The notes beneath the pieces were generated by a model. It was not told where the DNA came from and did not search any database. It saw nothing but the letters and a program-made list of their open reading frames with translations. From Tropicibacter sp. Alg240-R139 (GTDB lineage Bacteria; Pseudomonadota; Alphaproteobacteria; Rhodobacterales; Rhodobacteraceae), in assembly GCF_900537075.1 (NCBI RefSeq), contig NZ_UNRA01000003.1:287082-351081 (forward strand): a stretch of 64,000 bases of DNA. Direction: 5' to 3'. Shown here piece after piece: positions 1-8,750 of this stretch (position 1 is its first letter; each line of letters starts with the position of its first letter). The translations under genes were made by a program, and so were the position numbers.

Positions 1-3000
1 GATCGACGCCGCAGGTCGCCCGCTAGAGGCAACGTTGATCACCCGTCTCGCCGACGGTTCGGCCCGTCCGGTGGAACGTCGCCTAGTCGCGCAGGTCAAC
101 CCGCCCACGGATGTGATTGGGATCAAGCCCCTGTTCGAAGATGTTGTGGCCGAAGGGTCCGAGGCCGCGTTTCAGGTCATCGGCCTGACGCCTGACTTGA
201 AACCGCAAAACATGCGCGTGCGCTGGACCCTGAACCGGGTCGAGACGCGCTATCAGTGGTATCAGCTTTATGGCAATTGGAACTGGGAGCCGACCAGGCG
301 CCGCACCCGCATAGAGACCGGCGAGGCTGATCTGGGCAGCGAGCCTTTGACAGTCACTCAACCGGTTGATTGGGGCGAGTATGAGTTGGAGGTCGAACGG
401 TTGGATGGCACCTACACCGCTGCGGCGTTCGATTTCTATGCTGGCTGGTATCAGGGCGGGGATTCCTCGGTCACACCGGACCGATTGGAGCTTTCGCTGG
501 ACAAAGACAGTTACAGCGTTGGCGAGACCGCACAGCTGCGGATCGTGCCGCGCATGGGTGGCACTGCGCTGATACAAGTGATGTCGAACGAGGTGATCCA
601 CCGCGAGATGGTTGAGGTCACCGCAGGCGACACCCGAATTCCGCTGAGTGTAACAGCGGATTGGGGCAGCGGCGCTTATGTCACTGCCACTGTGATCCGT
701 CCGATGGACGTGAGCGCAGGCCAAAACCCGGCTCGCGCGCTTGGCCTGGTGCATGCCACGGTCGAGCCCGAAGGGCGCAAGCTGGCAGTGTCCATCGACA
801 CGCCCAAAGTTGTGCGACCGCGACAAAAACAGATCGTCAGTGTCTCGGTGGACGGTGCGGCAGAAGGCCAAGACGTCTATTTGACGCTTGCTGCAATTGA
901 TGTGGGTATTCTGAACCTGACGGGTTTCCAAAGCCCCGATCCGCAAGGCCACTATTTTGGCCAGCGGCGTTTGGGGGTTGAGCTGCGCGATGTCTATGGC
1001 CGTCTGATCGACGGGATGAACGGGGCTATGGGACAAGTGCGCTCGGGTGGGGATGCCGACAACGGAGCGCGGATGCAATCACCGCCACCGACCCAAGACC
1101 TGATGGCGGTGTTCAGCGGAACAGTGAAAGTTGGTCCCGATGGCACAGCACAGGTCGAGGTGCCACTGCCCGCTTTCAATGGAACGGTTCGTCTGATGGC
1201 TGTGGCCTGGTCGCAATCTGCCGTGGGTCAGGTCGAGCATGACATGGTGGTGCGCGATCCGGTGGTTCTGACTGCCAGCTTGCCACGGTTCCTGGCCCCC
1301 GGCGACAGCAGCCGCATGTTGCTGGAGGCGGTGCATGCCGACGGTGCGGCGGGAGAGATTCAGCTGCGTGTCTCCGCTGCGAAAGGCGTGCAGGTGGGCG
1401 ATGTGCCCGCTGCCTTTGCATTGAAAACCGGCGAAAAGAAATCCTTTGTCATTCCGATCCGCTCAGGGAGCGTCGGTGATCCAACTATCGAGCTTGCCCT
1501 GACCACGCCTGATGGCGTCACACTGACGCAAACTTTGCGGATGCCGGTTCGGGCCAATGATCCTGTTGTGGCGCAAACCCGACGGTTCTCGCTGGCCGGA
1601 GGCGACAGTTTCCTGTTCTCGGACGATGTGTTTGCCGGGCTGCGACAAGGATCGGCACGTGCCATCCTGTCAGCCGGTCCACTGGCCAAGTTCGACGCAC
1701 CTGGTCTGCTGAGCACGCTCGACCGCTACCCGTACGGCTGCACCGAGCAGGTCACATCGCAGACTATGCCGCTGCTTTATCTGTCGTCCGTGGCGCAGGC
1801 CACCGGGCTCGGCAGCGCGACGAAAATCTCGGCCCAGATTGATGCGGCCATCTCGCGCGTTCTGACGCGGCAGGCGTCAAACGGGGCCTTTGGTCTGTGG
1901 CGCGCCGAAAGCGGTGATTTCTGGCTGGACGCCTATGTCTCGGACTTCTTGAGCCGGGCACGGGTCGAAGGGTACACGATCCCGGAACGCGCGTTTGCTC
2001 AGGCGAAGGACAACCTGCGCAACCGCATCAACTATGCCCCCGACTTTGATTTAGGGGGCGAAGATGTGGCCTATGCCTTGATGGTGCTGGCCCGTGAAGG
2101 GGCAGCGTCCATGGGTGATCTGCGCTACTACGCCGACGTGAAAGCCGAAGCTTTTGCCACCCCGCTGGCTGTGGCGCAATTGGGTGCGGCGCTGGCGATG
2201 TATGGCGATCAAACACGGGCCGATGCGCTGTTTGCGCGGGCTGCTGGCATGTTCGAAGAGCATGGTTTTGGTGACAACGCGTACTGGCGCGCGGACTATG
2301 GCACCTCGCAACGGGACTTGGCGGGACTGCTGGCGTTGGCGGCCGAGGCAGGCAGCGTGACGGCGCAGAATGCGGAGCTGGTTCATCAAGTCAGCCAGAC
2401 CGGTGATCGCCTGTCCACGCAAGAGGCCGCATGGACCCTGCTTGCCGCGCAGGCGTTGATCAAGTCACCTGAACACGCGGGCCTGTTGGTAAATGGTGCC
2501 CCTGTCACGGGCCCATTTGTTCAGGTGCTGCAAGGCGCGGGAAAAGACAGCTACAACATCACCGCTTCTGATGGGCAAACGACCGAGGTGACACTAACCA
2601 CCCTTGGCGTACCTGAAATAGCACCCCCAGCGGGTGGCACCGGATATGGCATCACGCGGCAGTATTTCTCGATGGAAGGCGCGCCGCTGGATCGCCGAAG
2701 CTTCTCCGTTGGTGAACGCTTTGTCACCGTTCTGACTGTTGAGCCGTTCGAGCCATCGGGCGCACGCCTGATGATCGATGACCCGCTGCCCGCCGGGATC
2801 GAAATCGACAATCCCAGCTTACTGCAATCGGGTGATGTGCGGTCATTGGACTGGCTTGATCTTTCCGAGGCGACCCATGCCGAATTCCGATCAGACCGCT
2901 TCCTGGCAGCCGTTGACATGGACAACAGCGAGCAGGTGACGGTGGCCTATGTGGCGCGCGCCGTGACTCCTGGTGAATTTCATCACCCGGCGGCGGCGGT

Positions 3001-3067
3001 CGAAGACATGTATCGTCCTCGCTATCGGGCACGGACTGATACAGGGCGGGTTGAGGTCACGCCATGA
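1..3067 (+). CDS. Alpha-2-macroglobulin family protein, C-terminal part (5' end outside window)
   Basis: The reading frame is open from the first bases of the window, so this is the C-terminal ~1,020 residues of a larger protein; bacterial alpha-2-macroglobulins are usually 1,500-1,900 residues. The first in-frame Met at 35 is not the start. A thioester motif GCTEQ is encoded at about 1736-1750, with the reactive Cys and Gln kept, followed by the all-helical thioester domain and a C-terminal receptor-like beta domain. Members of this family sit in the periplasm, trap attacking proteases and often partner with penicillin-binding protein 1C, which is encoded two genes downstream. The stop codon overlaps the next start (ATGA). 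The family call is firm; protease trapping is known for the family, not shown here. Confidence 0.93.
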   Translation, partial: IDAAGRPLEATLITRLADGSARPVERRLVAQVNPPTDVIGIKPLFEDVVAEGSEAAFQVIGLTPDLKPQNMRVRWTLNRVETRYQWYQLYGNWNWEPTRRRTRIETGEADLGSEPLTVTQPVDWGEYELEVERLDGTYTAAAFDFYAGWYQGGDSSVTPDRLELSLDKDSYSVGETAQLRIVPRMGGTALIQVMSNEVIHREMVEVTAGDTRIPLSVTADWGSGAYVTATVIRPMDVSAGQNPARALGLVHATVEPEGRKLAVSIDTPKVVRPRQKQIVSVSVDGAAEGQDVYLTLAAIDVGILNLTGFQSPDPQGHYFGQRRLGVELRDVYGRLIDGMNGAMGQVRSGGDADNGARMQSPPPTQDLMAVFSGTVKVGPDGTAQVEVPLPAFNGTVRLMAVAWSQSAVGQVEHDMVVRDPVVLTASLPRFLAPGDSSRMLLEAVHADGAAGEIQLRVSAAKGVQVGDVPAAFALKTGEKKSFVIPIRSGSVGDPTIELALTTPDGVTLTQTLRMPVRANDPVVAQTRRFSLAGGDSFLFSDDVFAGLRQGSARAILSAGPLAKFDAPGLLSTLDRYPYGCTEQVTSQTMPLLYLSSVAQATGLGSATKISAQIDAAISRVLTRQASNGAFGLWRAESGDFWLDAYVSDFLSRARVEGYTIPERAFAQAKDNLRNRINYAPDFDLGGEDVAYALMVLAREGAASMGDLRYYADVKAEAFATPLAVAQLGAALAMYGDQTRADALFARAAGMFEEHGFGDNAYWRADYGTSQRDLAGLLALAAEAGSVTAQNAELVHQVSQTGDRLSTQEAAWTLLAAQALIKSPEHAGLLVNGAPVTGPFVQVLQGAGKDSYNITASDGQTTEVTLTTLGVPEIAPPAGGTGYGITRQYFSMEGAPLDRRSFSVGERFVTVLTVEPFEPSGARLMIDDPLPAGIEIDNPSLLQSGDVRSLDWLDLSEATHAEFRSDRFLAAVDMDNSEQVTVAYVARAVTPGEFHHPAAAVEDMYRPRYRARTDTGRVEVTP

Positions 3068-3624
3068 CCCATCCCCTGGCCACGGCGCATTGGCAGCGAA
3101 CGGTGGGTGAAGGCACTGACCGTTGCACCTTGTCGCGCGTGAAACAGGGTTGGATTCTCGTCGGCTATGCCGTCTGGCGCGTTGACGGTATCGGCTCGCG
3201 CCTGAGTTATGATGTGCGTTGCGGCCCCGAATGGCAGAGCCTGTCAGCAGATGTCGCCGGAGAGGTCGAAGGGCGCCCGGTGAAACTGCGCTTGACGCAC
3301 TGTGACGAGGGTTGGCTGCTGAATGACGTGCTGCAACCGGGCACAAAGGATTGTATCGATCTGGACCTGAGCTTTACCCCAGCAACCAATTTGCTGCCGA
3401 TCCGGCGGTTGGGCGGTGTTCCCGGCGAACAGGTTACAACCCAAGCTGCCTGGCTCAAACCCGACCTGGATCAGATTGCGCGCCTGGATCAGATTTACGA
3501 ACGGGCACCGGGCGGGCAGGTGCAGTACAGATCACCGAGTTTTTCCGCCCTGTTGGATGTGGATGCCAGCGGGTTTGTTACGACCTATCCCGAAGGCTGG
3601 CATGGGTGGGTGGATGAGGCTTAG
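3064..3624 (+). CDS. Putative glycolipid-binding domain protein
   Basis: A 186-residue protein resembling the 'putative glycolipid-binding' family (Pfam Glycolipid_bind), with the pattern of alternating Trp-rich beta strands (HWQR near the N-terminus, DVRCGPEW, HCDEGW) and the C-terminal motif YPEGWHGWVDEA. There is no signal peptide or membrane segment, so it is probably cytoplasmic. Its start overlaps the alpha-2-macroglobulin stop by 4 bases and its end overlaps the PBP1C start by 11 bases, so the three genes should be co-translated. The biochemical role of the family is not established; the link to envelope work here rests on operon position only. Confidence 0.72.
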   Translation: MTHPLATAHWQRTVGEGTDRCTLSRVKQGWILVGYAVWRVDGIGSRLSYDVRCGPEWQSLSADVAGEVEGRPVKLRLTHCDEGWLLNDVLQPGTKDCIDLDLSFTPATNLLPIRRLGGVPGEQVTTQAAWLKPDLDQIARLDQIYERAPGGQVQYRSPSFSALLDVDASGFVTTYPEGWHGWVDEA

Positions 3625-5647
3625 CGGTGCGTTCATCAGCTTTGCTTTGGCGGTTGGATTTTTCCTGACTGCCCTGACACGCGACCGATTGGACGTTTGG
3701 ATCGACCGGGCAAAACTGCCCTTGGTTCTGTCGGAAACCTCGGTCGAGGTACGGGACCGCAATGGCCAGCTATTGCGGGCCTATCAGGTGGGCGACGGCA
3801 TCTGGCGTCTGACACCAGGGCCGGTGGATGCGACTTATGTGACCATGTTGAAACGGTACGAGGACAAGCGGTTCGACACCCATGCGGGTGTTGACCCAAT
3901 GGCCATGCTACGCGCGGTTGGGCAGGCGCTGTGGAATGGTGGAACGGTTTCGGGTGGCTCGACCCTGACCATGCAGGTCGCGCGTTTGCTCGAGGATGGT
4001 TCGACCGGGCGCTGGTCCGGCAAGTTGCGTCAGATGCGTGTGGCAATGGCGCTGGAACGGCGGCTGAGCAAGGAGCAGATCCTGGATCTGTACCTGACCC
4101 ACGCGCCGTTTGGTGGCAATCTGGAAGGAGTGCGCGCGGCCTCGCTCGCGTGGTTCGGCAAAGAACCGCGACGCCTGACCGCTGCGCAGGCGGCGCTGCT
4201 CGTGGCCCTACCACAATCCCCCGAAACCCGACGCCCGGATCGTCACCCGGATGCGGCCCGGGCTGCCCGGGACCGGGTGCTGTCGCGGATGCAGGCCCAA
4301 GGCGTCCTGCCCGTGGCCGAGGTCACGGTCGCCACTGCGGAACGCTTGCCCAGAACTCAACAGCCTTTTCCCGCGCTGGCCCCGCATCTGGCTGATCGGC
4401 AACGCGCGCAGTTTCCGGACCGTTTGCGGCATGACGTGACCTTGGATGTCACCGCACAGGCCAGCCTGGAGCGCCTGATTGCGCAGGCTGCGCGCGAGGC
4501 TGGGCGTGCCATGTCTGCGGCACTGGTCGTGGCAGACGCCAAAACCGGAGAGATACTCTCCTCTGTCGGGTCACCAAAGTATGCTGACGACCGGCAGGGG
4601 TTCATTGACATGACCCAAGCGATCCGTTCGCCTGGATCGACGCTCAAACCGCTGGTCTACGGGCTGGCCTTTGATCAGGGTCTGGCCCATCCCGAAACGC
4701 TCATCCATGACGGGCCAGTTCAGTTCGGCCGCTATGCGCCGCGCAACTTCGACGGGCAGTTTCGCGGTGACGTGCGGGTGCGTGACGCCTTGCAAATGTC
4801 GCTGAATATTCCGGTGGTCAAACTGACGAACGCCTTGGGTTCCTCACGCCTGATGTCAGCTTTGCGCCGGGTCGGAACTGATCCGAAATTGCCGACGGGC
4901 AAACCTGGCCTGGCTATTTCATTGGGTGGCATCGGTATGAGTTTGCAGGATCTTGTACAGCTCTACGCCAGTCTTGCGCGCGGCGGACAGGGCGTTACCT
5001 TGCGCGATGACCTGTCGACTGCGACCGTCGAAACGGGTCGGGTTTTGTCCCCTGTCGCGGCCTGGCACGTGGGCGACATCCTGTCTGGGTTGACCCCGCC
5101 TTCGGGTGCGTCATCAGGTGTGTTGGCCTACAAAACCGGCACCTCTTACGGCCACCGAGACGCCTGGGCGATCGGCTATGACGGGCGCCATGTAATCGGC
5201 GTCTGGATGGGGCGGGCGGATGGCACGCCGGTTCCGGGGGTCTTTGGTGGCGACCTGGCAGCGCCGGTTCTGTTCCAGGCCTTTGGCCGATTGAAGCCTG
5301 CCTTTGATCCGCTGCCCCCACCACCTGCTGCCACGCTGATCCTTGGCGCAGCCGAGCTGCCGCGTCCCCTCCAGCGGTTTGAGGTACGCGCCAACGTCAG
5401 CAACGGAAACAGGCCAAGCCTGATCTTTCCGCCCAATGGCGCGCGTCTGGACACCCAGGGCGAAGCGCTGGCAATCAAGCTGCGCGGCGGTCAGGCGCCT
5501 TTTGTCGTGTTGGCCAATGGGGTGCCCGTAGTGCGCGGCATGCAGAGCCGCGAGTTTGAGATCGGTAATCCGGGTCGGGGTTTTTCGCAGCTGGTTGTGA
5601 TCGACGGTACAGGACGGTCCGACCGGGCGAACATCCGCATTGATTGA
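3614..5647 (+). CDS. pbpC: Penicillin-binding protein 1C
   Basis: A 677-residue bifunctional peptidoglycan synthase. After one N-terminal membrane anchor (FISFALAVGFFLTAL) comes a GT51 glycosyltransferase domain with YEDKRFDTHAGVDP and GGSTLTMQ, then a transpeptidase domain with the active-site SxxK (SPGSTLKPL), SLN (LQMSLNIP) and KTGT (YKTGTSYGHRDAW), and the C-terminal PBP1C domain (FPPNGARLD). The ATG at 3614 is chosen because it places the membrane anchor directly at the N-terminus; upstream in-frame codons overlap the preceding gene and code for nothing recognisable. Linkage to an alpha-2-macroglobulin gene matches the yfhM-pbpC pair of E. coli. Confidence 0.95.
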   Translation: MRLSGAFISFALAVGFFLTALTRDRLDVWIDRAKLPLVLSETSVEVRDRNGQLLRAYQVGDGIWRLTPGPVDATYVTMLKRYEDKRFDTHAGVDPMAMLRAVGQALWNGGTVSGGSTLTMQVARLLEDGSTGRWSGKLRQMRVAMALERRLSKEQILDLYLTHAPFGGNLEGVRAASLAWFGKEPRRLTAAQAALLVALPQSPETRRPDRHPDAARAARDRVLSRMQAQGVLPVAEVTVATAERLPRTQQPFPALAPHLADRQRAQFPDRLRHDVTLDVTAQASLERLIAQAAREAGRAMSAALVVADAKTGEILSSVGSPKYADDRQGFIDMTQAIRSPGSTLKPLVYGLAFDQGLAHPETLIHDGPVQFGRYAPRNFDGQFRGDVRVRDALQMSLNIPVVKLTNALGSSRLMSALRRVGTDPKLPTGKPGLAISLGGIGMSLQDLVQLYASLARGGQGVTLRDDLSTATVETGRVLSPVAAWHVGDILSGLTPPSGASSGVLAYKTGTSYGHRDAWAIGYDGRHVIGVWMGRADGTPVPGVFGGDLAAPVLFQAFGRLKPAFDPLPPPPAATLILGAAELPRPLQRFEVRANVSNGNRPSLIFPPNGARLDTQGEALAIKLRGGQAPFVVLANGVPVVRGMQSREFEIGNPGRGFSQLVVIDGTGRSDRANIRID

Positions 5648-5666
5648 CCCACAAGGAGTATCCCAA

Positions 5667-6512
5667 GTGAGAATTGGTTTTTTCCTGTTAACCGCCTTCG
5701 TCTTTTGCGCGGGCAACGCCCTTGCCGATTGTGCCAGCGATGACGAAATTGCAGGTTTTGTCGCAGATTATATCTCCAACACTCCAACAGTGGCCTTATC
5801 CAAAGGTGGCACAATGGAAGACGCCCTGTGCACCCAAGCCAAGTTGGTCCGCGCGATGGAGCCCCATATGGGGCCGGTTATCGGCTATAAAGCCGGTCTG
5901 ACCAGTAAACCGGCGCAAGAGCGGTTCAATGTCACCGAGCCATTGCAGGGCGTGCTCTATCAGAACATGATGCTGCGGGATGGGGCGGTGGTGTCAGCAA
6001 ATTGGGGCGCGCGGCCGGTATTCGAGGCGGACTTGATCCTGGTCGTGGGCGATATGGGAATCAACCAAGCGCAAACCACCAAGGAAGTTCCGGCTCATGT
6101 CTCTGCCGTGCATCCCTTTATTGAATTGCCTGATTTGACCTTGGCCCAGGGTGAACTGATCACAGGCGTGACCCTGACGGCCATTGGGGTTGCGCCAAAG
6201 CTGGGTGTTCTAGGTGCTGCGATCCCGGTCACAGATGCCGAGGAGATGACTGATATGCTTGGGAAAATGCAGGTGTCATTAACCGCAGCCGACAGAGAGG
6301 TCTTGGCGCAGGTCCCGGGCAGGGCGGTTCTGGGACACCCGGCTAATTCGGTTCTGTGGCTCATATCGAAGGGCATTGAGTTTGCGCCCGGTGACATGAT
6401 TTCGATCGGTTCTTTCGGCCCGTTGTTTCCACCCGTCAGGGGAAAGGGTGGCGCCATTGCCACCTACGCCGGTTTGCCCGGCAATCCGTCGGTGGGTGTG
6501 ACGTTCAAGTAG
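5667..6512 (+). CDS. Exported fumarylacetoacetate-hydrolase/2-keto-4-pentenoate hydratase fold protein
   Basis: A 281-residue protein starting at GTG 5667, set by an AAGGAG ribosome-binding site at 5653. The N-terminus is a signal peptide (RIGFFLLTAFVFCAGNALA, cleavage likely before DC). The mature part resembles MhpD-type hydratases of the FAH superfamily: GPVIGYKAGLTSK, FEADLILVV, the IELPD segment and a C-terminal domain ending NPSVGVTFK. Characterised relatives are cytoplasmic enzymes of aromatic-ring cleavage pathways, so export is unusual. It lies 19 bases after pbpC and may be co-transcribed. No substrate can be read from the sequence. Confidence 0.75.
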   Translation: MRIGFFLLTAFVFCAGNALADCASDDEIAGFVADYISNTPTVALSKGGTMEDALCTQAKLVRAMEPHMGPVIGYKAGLTSKPAQERFNVTEPLQGVLYQNMMLRDGAVVSANWGARPVFEADLILVVGDMGINQAQTTKEVPAHVSAVHPFIELPDLTLAQGELITGVTLTAIGVAPKLGVLGAAIPVTDAEEMTDMLGKMQVSLTAADREVLAQVPGRAVLGHPANSVLWLISKGIEFAPGDMISIGSFGPLFPPVRGKGGAIATYAGLPGNPSVGVTFK

Positions 6513-6547
6513 CTTTGCGTGTTGGGACGGGCTGGAAACGAACAAGC

Positions 6548-6679
6548 GCTCCCGCCCGTCGTCGATGTTTCTGACGAAACACCTCCTCCCGTTGGGCCGG
6601 GCACTGCGCAAAGCGCAGTGCCCGGCCCAAAGCCGCTAACGATGTTGACAAAGTCGGGATCGTTCGGGTGCGGGAGAGC
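6548..6679. repeat. Palindromic intergenic repeat, copy 1
   Basis: A 132-bp element between two convergent genes. It opens with CTCCCGCCCGTCGTCGATG, has a central perfect 16-bp stem (6594-6609 GGGCCGGGCACTGCGC, loop AAA, 6613-6628), and ends with CGGGTGCGGGAG, roughly complementary to its opening. Nearly the same sequence recurs at 49054. No T-tract follows the stem. It could act as a bidirectional terminator or RNA-stabilising structure, or be a small mobile REP/MITE-like unit. Confidence 0.85.
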
Positions 6680-6707
6680 TGGCGAATTCGTGGGGATCAA
6701 TAGTGGG

Positions 6708-8750
6708 TCAACGCTGCCCCTCGCGCAGCCACCCACCGATCAGAAGGGCAGAAGCCAGTAGCAAGACCAGCCAACCCGGTAACAGCGCGCTTTGGGTAAC
6801 GTCGCGGGTTTCATAGGCGCCGCGCGGGGTCAGGCCCAGCCAGCCGCGACCCGCAGCAGGGCGGCCTTCGCGGACGCTGCGGACCGACGGAACACCATCT
6901 TCTAGTCGGAAGATGCCACCGCGCAGGGGCTGGATGATTGGCTCGAACAGCTCGGCGCTCGCGATCGTTTGCTCAAACTCGCGCGGGGCGGCGGGGCCTA
7001 AACCGACAACGGCCTCGCGGGTGCCTTCGGTCAGTCGGTACAGCCCCACTTCGGGGCCGTAGTATGTGGTTTCAAATCGACCCGGTGCGACTTCGGTCAG
7101 ACCCAAATCCAGGCTTTCACCATCAGGCCGTGTGACGGTGACCGAACCGACCTCTTCAGACAGGGTGCGGCGGATGATCGTCATGGCTTGGCCTTTGGTT
7201 TCGGCAAACAACGCCTCTTCTTCAAGCTCGGGTTCCTTCATCATCCAGTGTGCCAGCCGCCGCAGCAGTTCCAGCTGAGGCCCGCCGCCTTCGTACCCCC
7301 GGCTCCAGAGCCAGGCGTGATCGGATGCCAAGAGCGCCACGCGTCCTTCGCCCACGCGGTCGAGCACCAGCAGGGGACGATCGTCGATACCGGTCATAAC
7401 TGTGTGGCCAGAACGCGCCGCGACGTCGATCTGACGCAGCCACGGTCCCCATACGTCTGCGGTGTCAAGATCGGCAGTGACGGGATGCCGTTGGCCCAAT
7501 TCAGTCACCTGGGGCAAATAGCGGTCTTCGATCACACGCGCGGTCGGCTCTGCGGGTAAAATAGGGGCCAGCGGTGAGCGATAGATGCTGTCTGCCGTGG
7601 CAAAGTCGGGACCAGCAGCGACCAGAACGGCGCCTCCATCGGCGACGTAATTGGTGACGTTGTCCAGATAGATCGCAGGCAGGATTCCGCGGCGTTTGTA
7701 ACGGTCGAAAATGATCAGATCAAAGTCGTCGATCTTTTCCAGAAACAGTTCACGCGTGGGGAAAGCGATCAAAGAGAGCTCATCCACGGGCACGCCGTCT
7801 TGTTTTTCGGGGGGGCGCAGGATGGTGAAGTGCACCAGATCGACCGAGCTGTCGGATTTCAGCAGGTTGCGCCAGGTGCGCCCGCCGGGGTGTGGCTCGC
7901 CCGAGACCAGCAGCACGCGCAGCCGGTCGCGCACGCCGTTCATCTGGATGAGTGCGCTGTTGTTGCGGTCGGTCAGCTCGCCGTCCACCTTAGGGACCGA
8001 GAACTGGATCACGTTTCGCCCACCGTGGGGCAAGGTCAGTGGCAGCTCGAAATCCTGACCGATGGGCACGTCGACGGTCTGCACATCGCCTCCGTCGACC
8101 GAGATGCTGAGCTGTGCGAACGGCGACAACTGCGGCACGGCTCCGTTGTCTTCGATGCGCACGGTCAGAGTGATCGGTTCGTCGATGATGGCAAAAGCCG
8201 GCGCGTTGCGCACGATCAGGTGACGGTCCCAATCGTCTGCGCGACCCGTCAGCAGCACATGCATTGGGGCGGGCAGGTTGGGCGTGCGGTCGATGTCATG
8301 AGTGCGCCCGTCGGTCAAAGCCAAGATGCCGGCCACCCGGGCGCGCGGTTCTTCGGCCAACGCGTCGGCCAGTGATTGCATCAATTGCGTGCCGGTGTCG
8401 CCGTCCCCATCCGGCACGATAATCCGGCGCAGTTCGGTGTTTTCACGTCGTTCAATGGCGGCGACCAACGTCTTGGCGGCCTCAGCGGTTTGTGTGCTGC
8501 GATCGGACAGGCTTTGGCTGGCGCTTTCGTCTTCCAGAATTACGACGATGTCAGTGAGCGGAACGCGATCTTCGATCTGGTAAACAGGGCCAGATAGGGC
8601 TGCTAACAGCACCAGGGCCGCCAACCCGCGCAACGCCCAGCCTGAAAGCCCGCGCCACAGCGCAAGCACGACACCCGCCACAGACAACACAGTGACCCCG
8701 ATCAGGATAGGCCAGGGGATCATGGGATCAAACAGAATGGTTCCGGTCAT
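6708..8750 (-). CDS. Membrane protein with vWA-like and glutamine-amidotransferase-like regions
   Basis: A 680-residue protein with two N-terminal membrane helices, a vWA/BatA-like region (DIVVILEDESASQSLSD), a beta-rich middle, a GATase1-like segment (DGGAVLVAAGPDF, residues ~370-385) and one C-terminal membrane helix (LLPGWLVLLLASALLIGGW). It is the last gene of the moxR operon and overlaps the gene before it by 4 bases. Such proteins accompany MoxR ATPases across alphaproteobacteria and are thought to form envelope-associated chaperone or stress complexes. No catalytic Cys/His pair is evident, so amidotransferase activity is doubtful. Confidence 0.8.
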   Translation of the reverse strand: MTGTILFDPMIPWPILIGVTVLSVAGVVLALWRGLSGWALRGLAALVLLAALSGPVYQIEDRVPLTDIVVILEDESASQSLSDRSTQTAEAAKTLVAAIERRENTELRRIIVPDGDGDTGTQLMQSLADALAEEPRARVAGILALTDGRTHDIDRTPNLPAPMHVLLTGRADDWDRHLIVRNAPAFAIIDEPITLTVRIEDNGAVPQLSPFAQLSISVDGGDVQTVDVPIGQDFELPLTLPHGGRNVIQFSVPKVDGELTDRNNSALIQMNGVRDRLRVLLVSGEPHPGGRTWRNLLKSDSSVDLVHFTILRPPEKQDGVPVDELSLIAFPTRELFLEKIDDFDLIIFDRYKRRGILPAIYLDNVTNYVADGGAVLVAAGPDFATADSIYRSPLAPILPAEPTARVIEDRYLPQVTELGQRHPVTADLDTADVWGPWLRQIDVAARSGHTVMTGIDDRPLLVLDRVGEGRVALLASDHAWLWSRGYEGGGPQLELLRRLAHWMMKEPELEEEALFAETKGQAMTIIRRTLSEEVGSVTVTRPDGESLDLGLTEVAPGRFETTYYGPEVGLYRLTEGTREAVVGLGPAAPREFEQTIASAELFEPIIQPLRGGIFRLEDGVPSVRSVREGRPAAGRGWLGLTPRGAYETRDVTQSALLPGWLVLLLASALLIGGWLREGQR

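Noticed and set aside
6519-6761. Small open frame encoding LPPVVDVSDETPPPVGPGT, also found at 49019
   Set aside because: The two look like homologous proteins only because they translate the palindromic repeat; the structure of the DNA explains the similarity.
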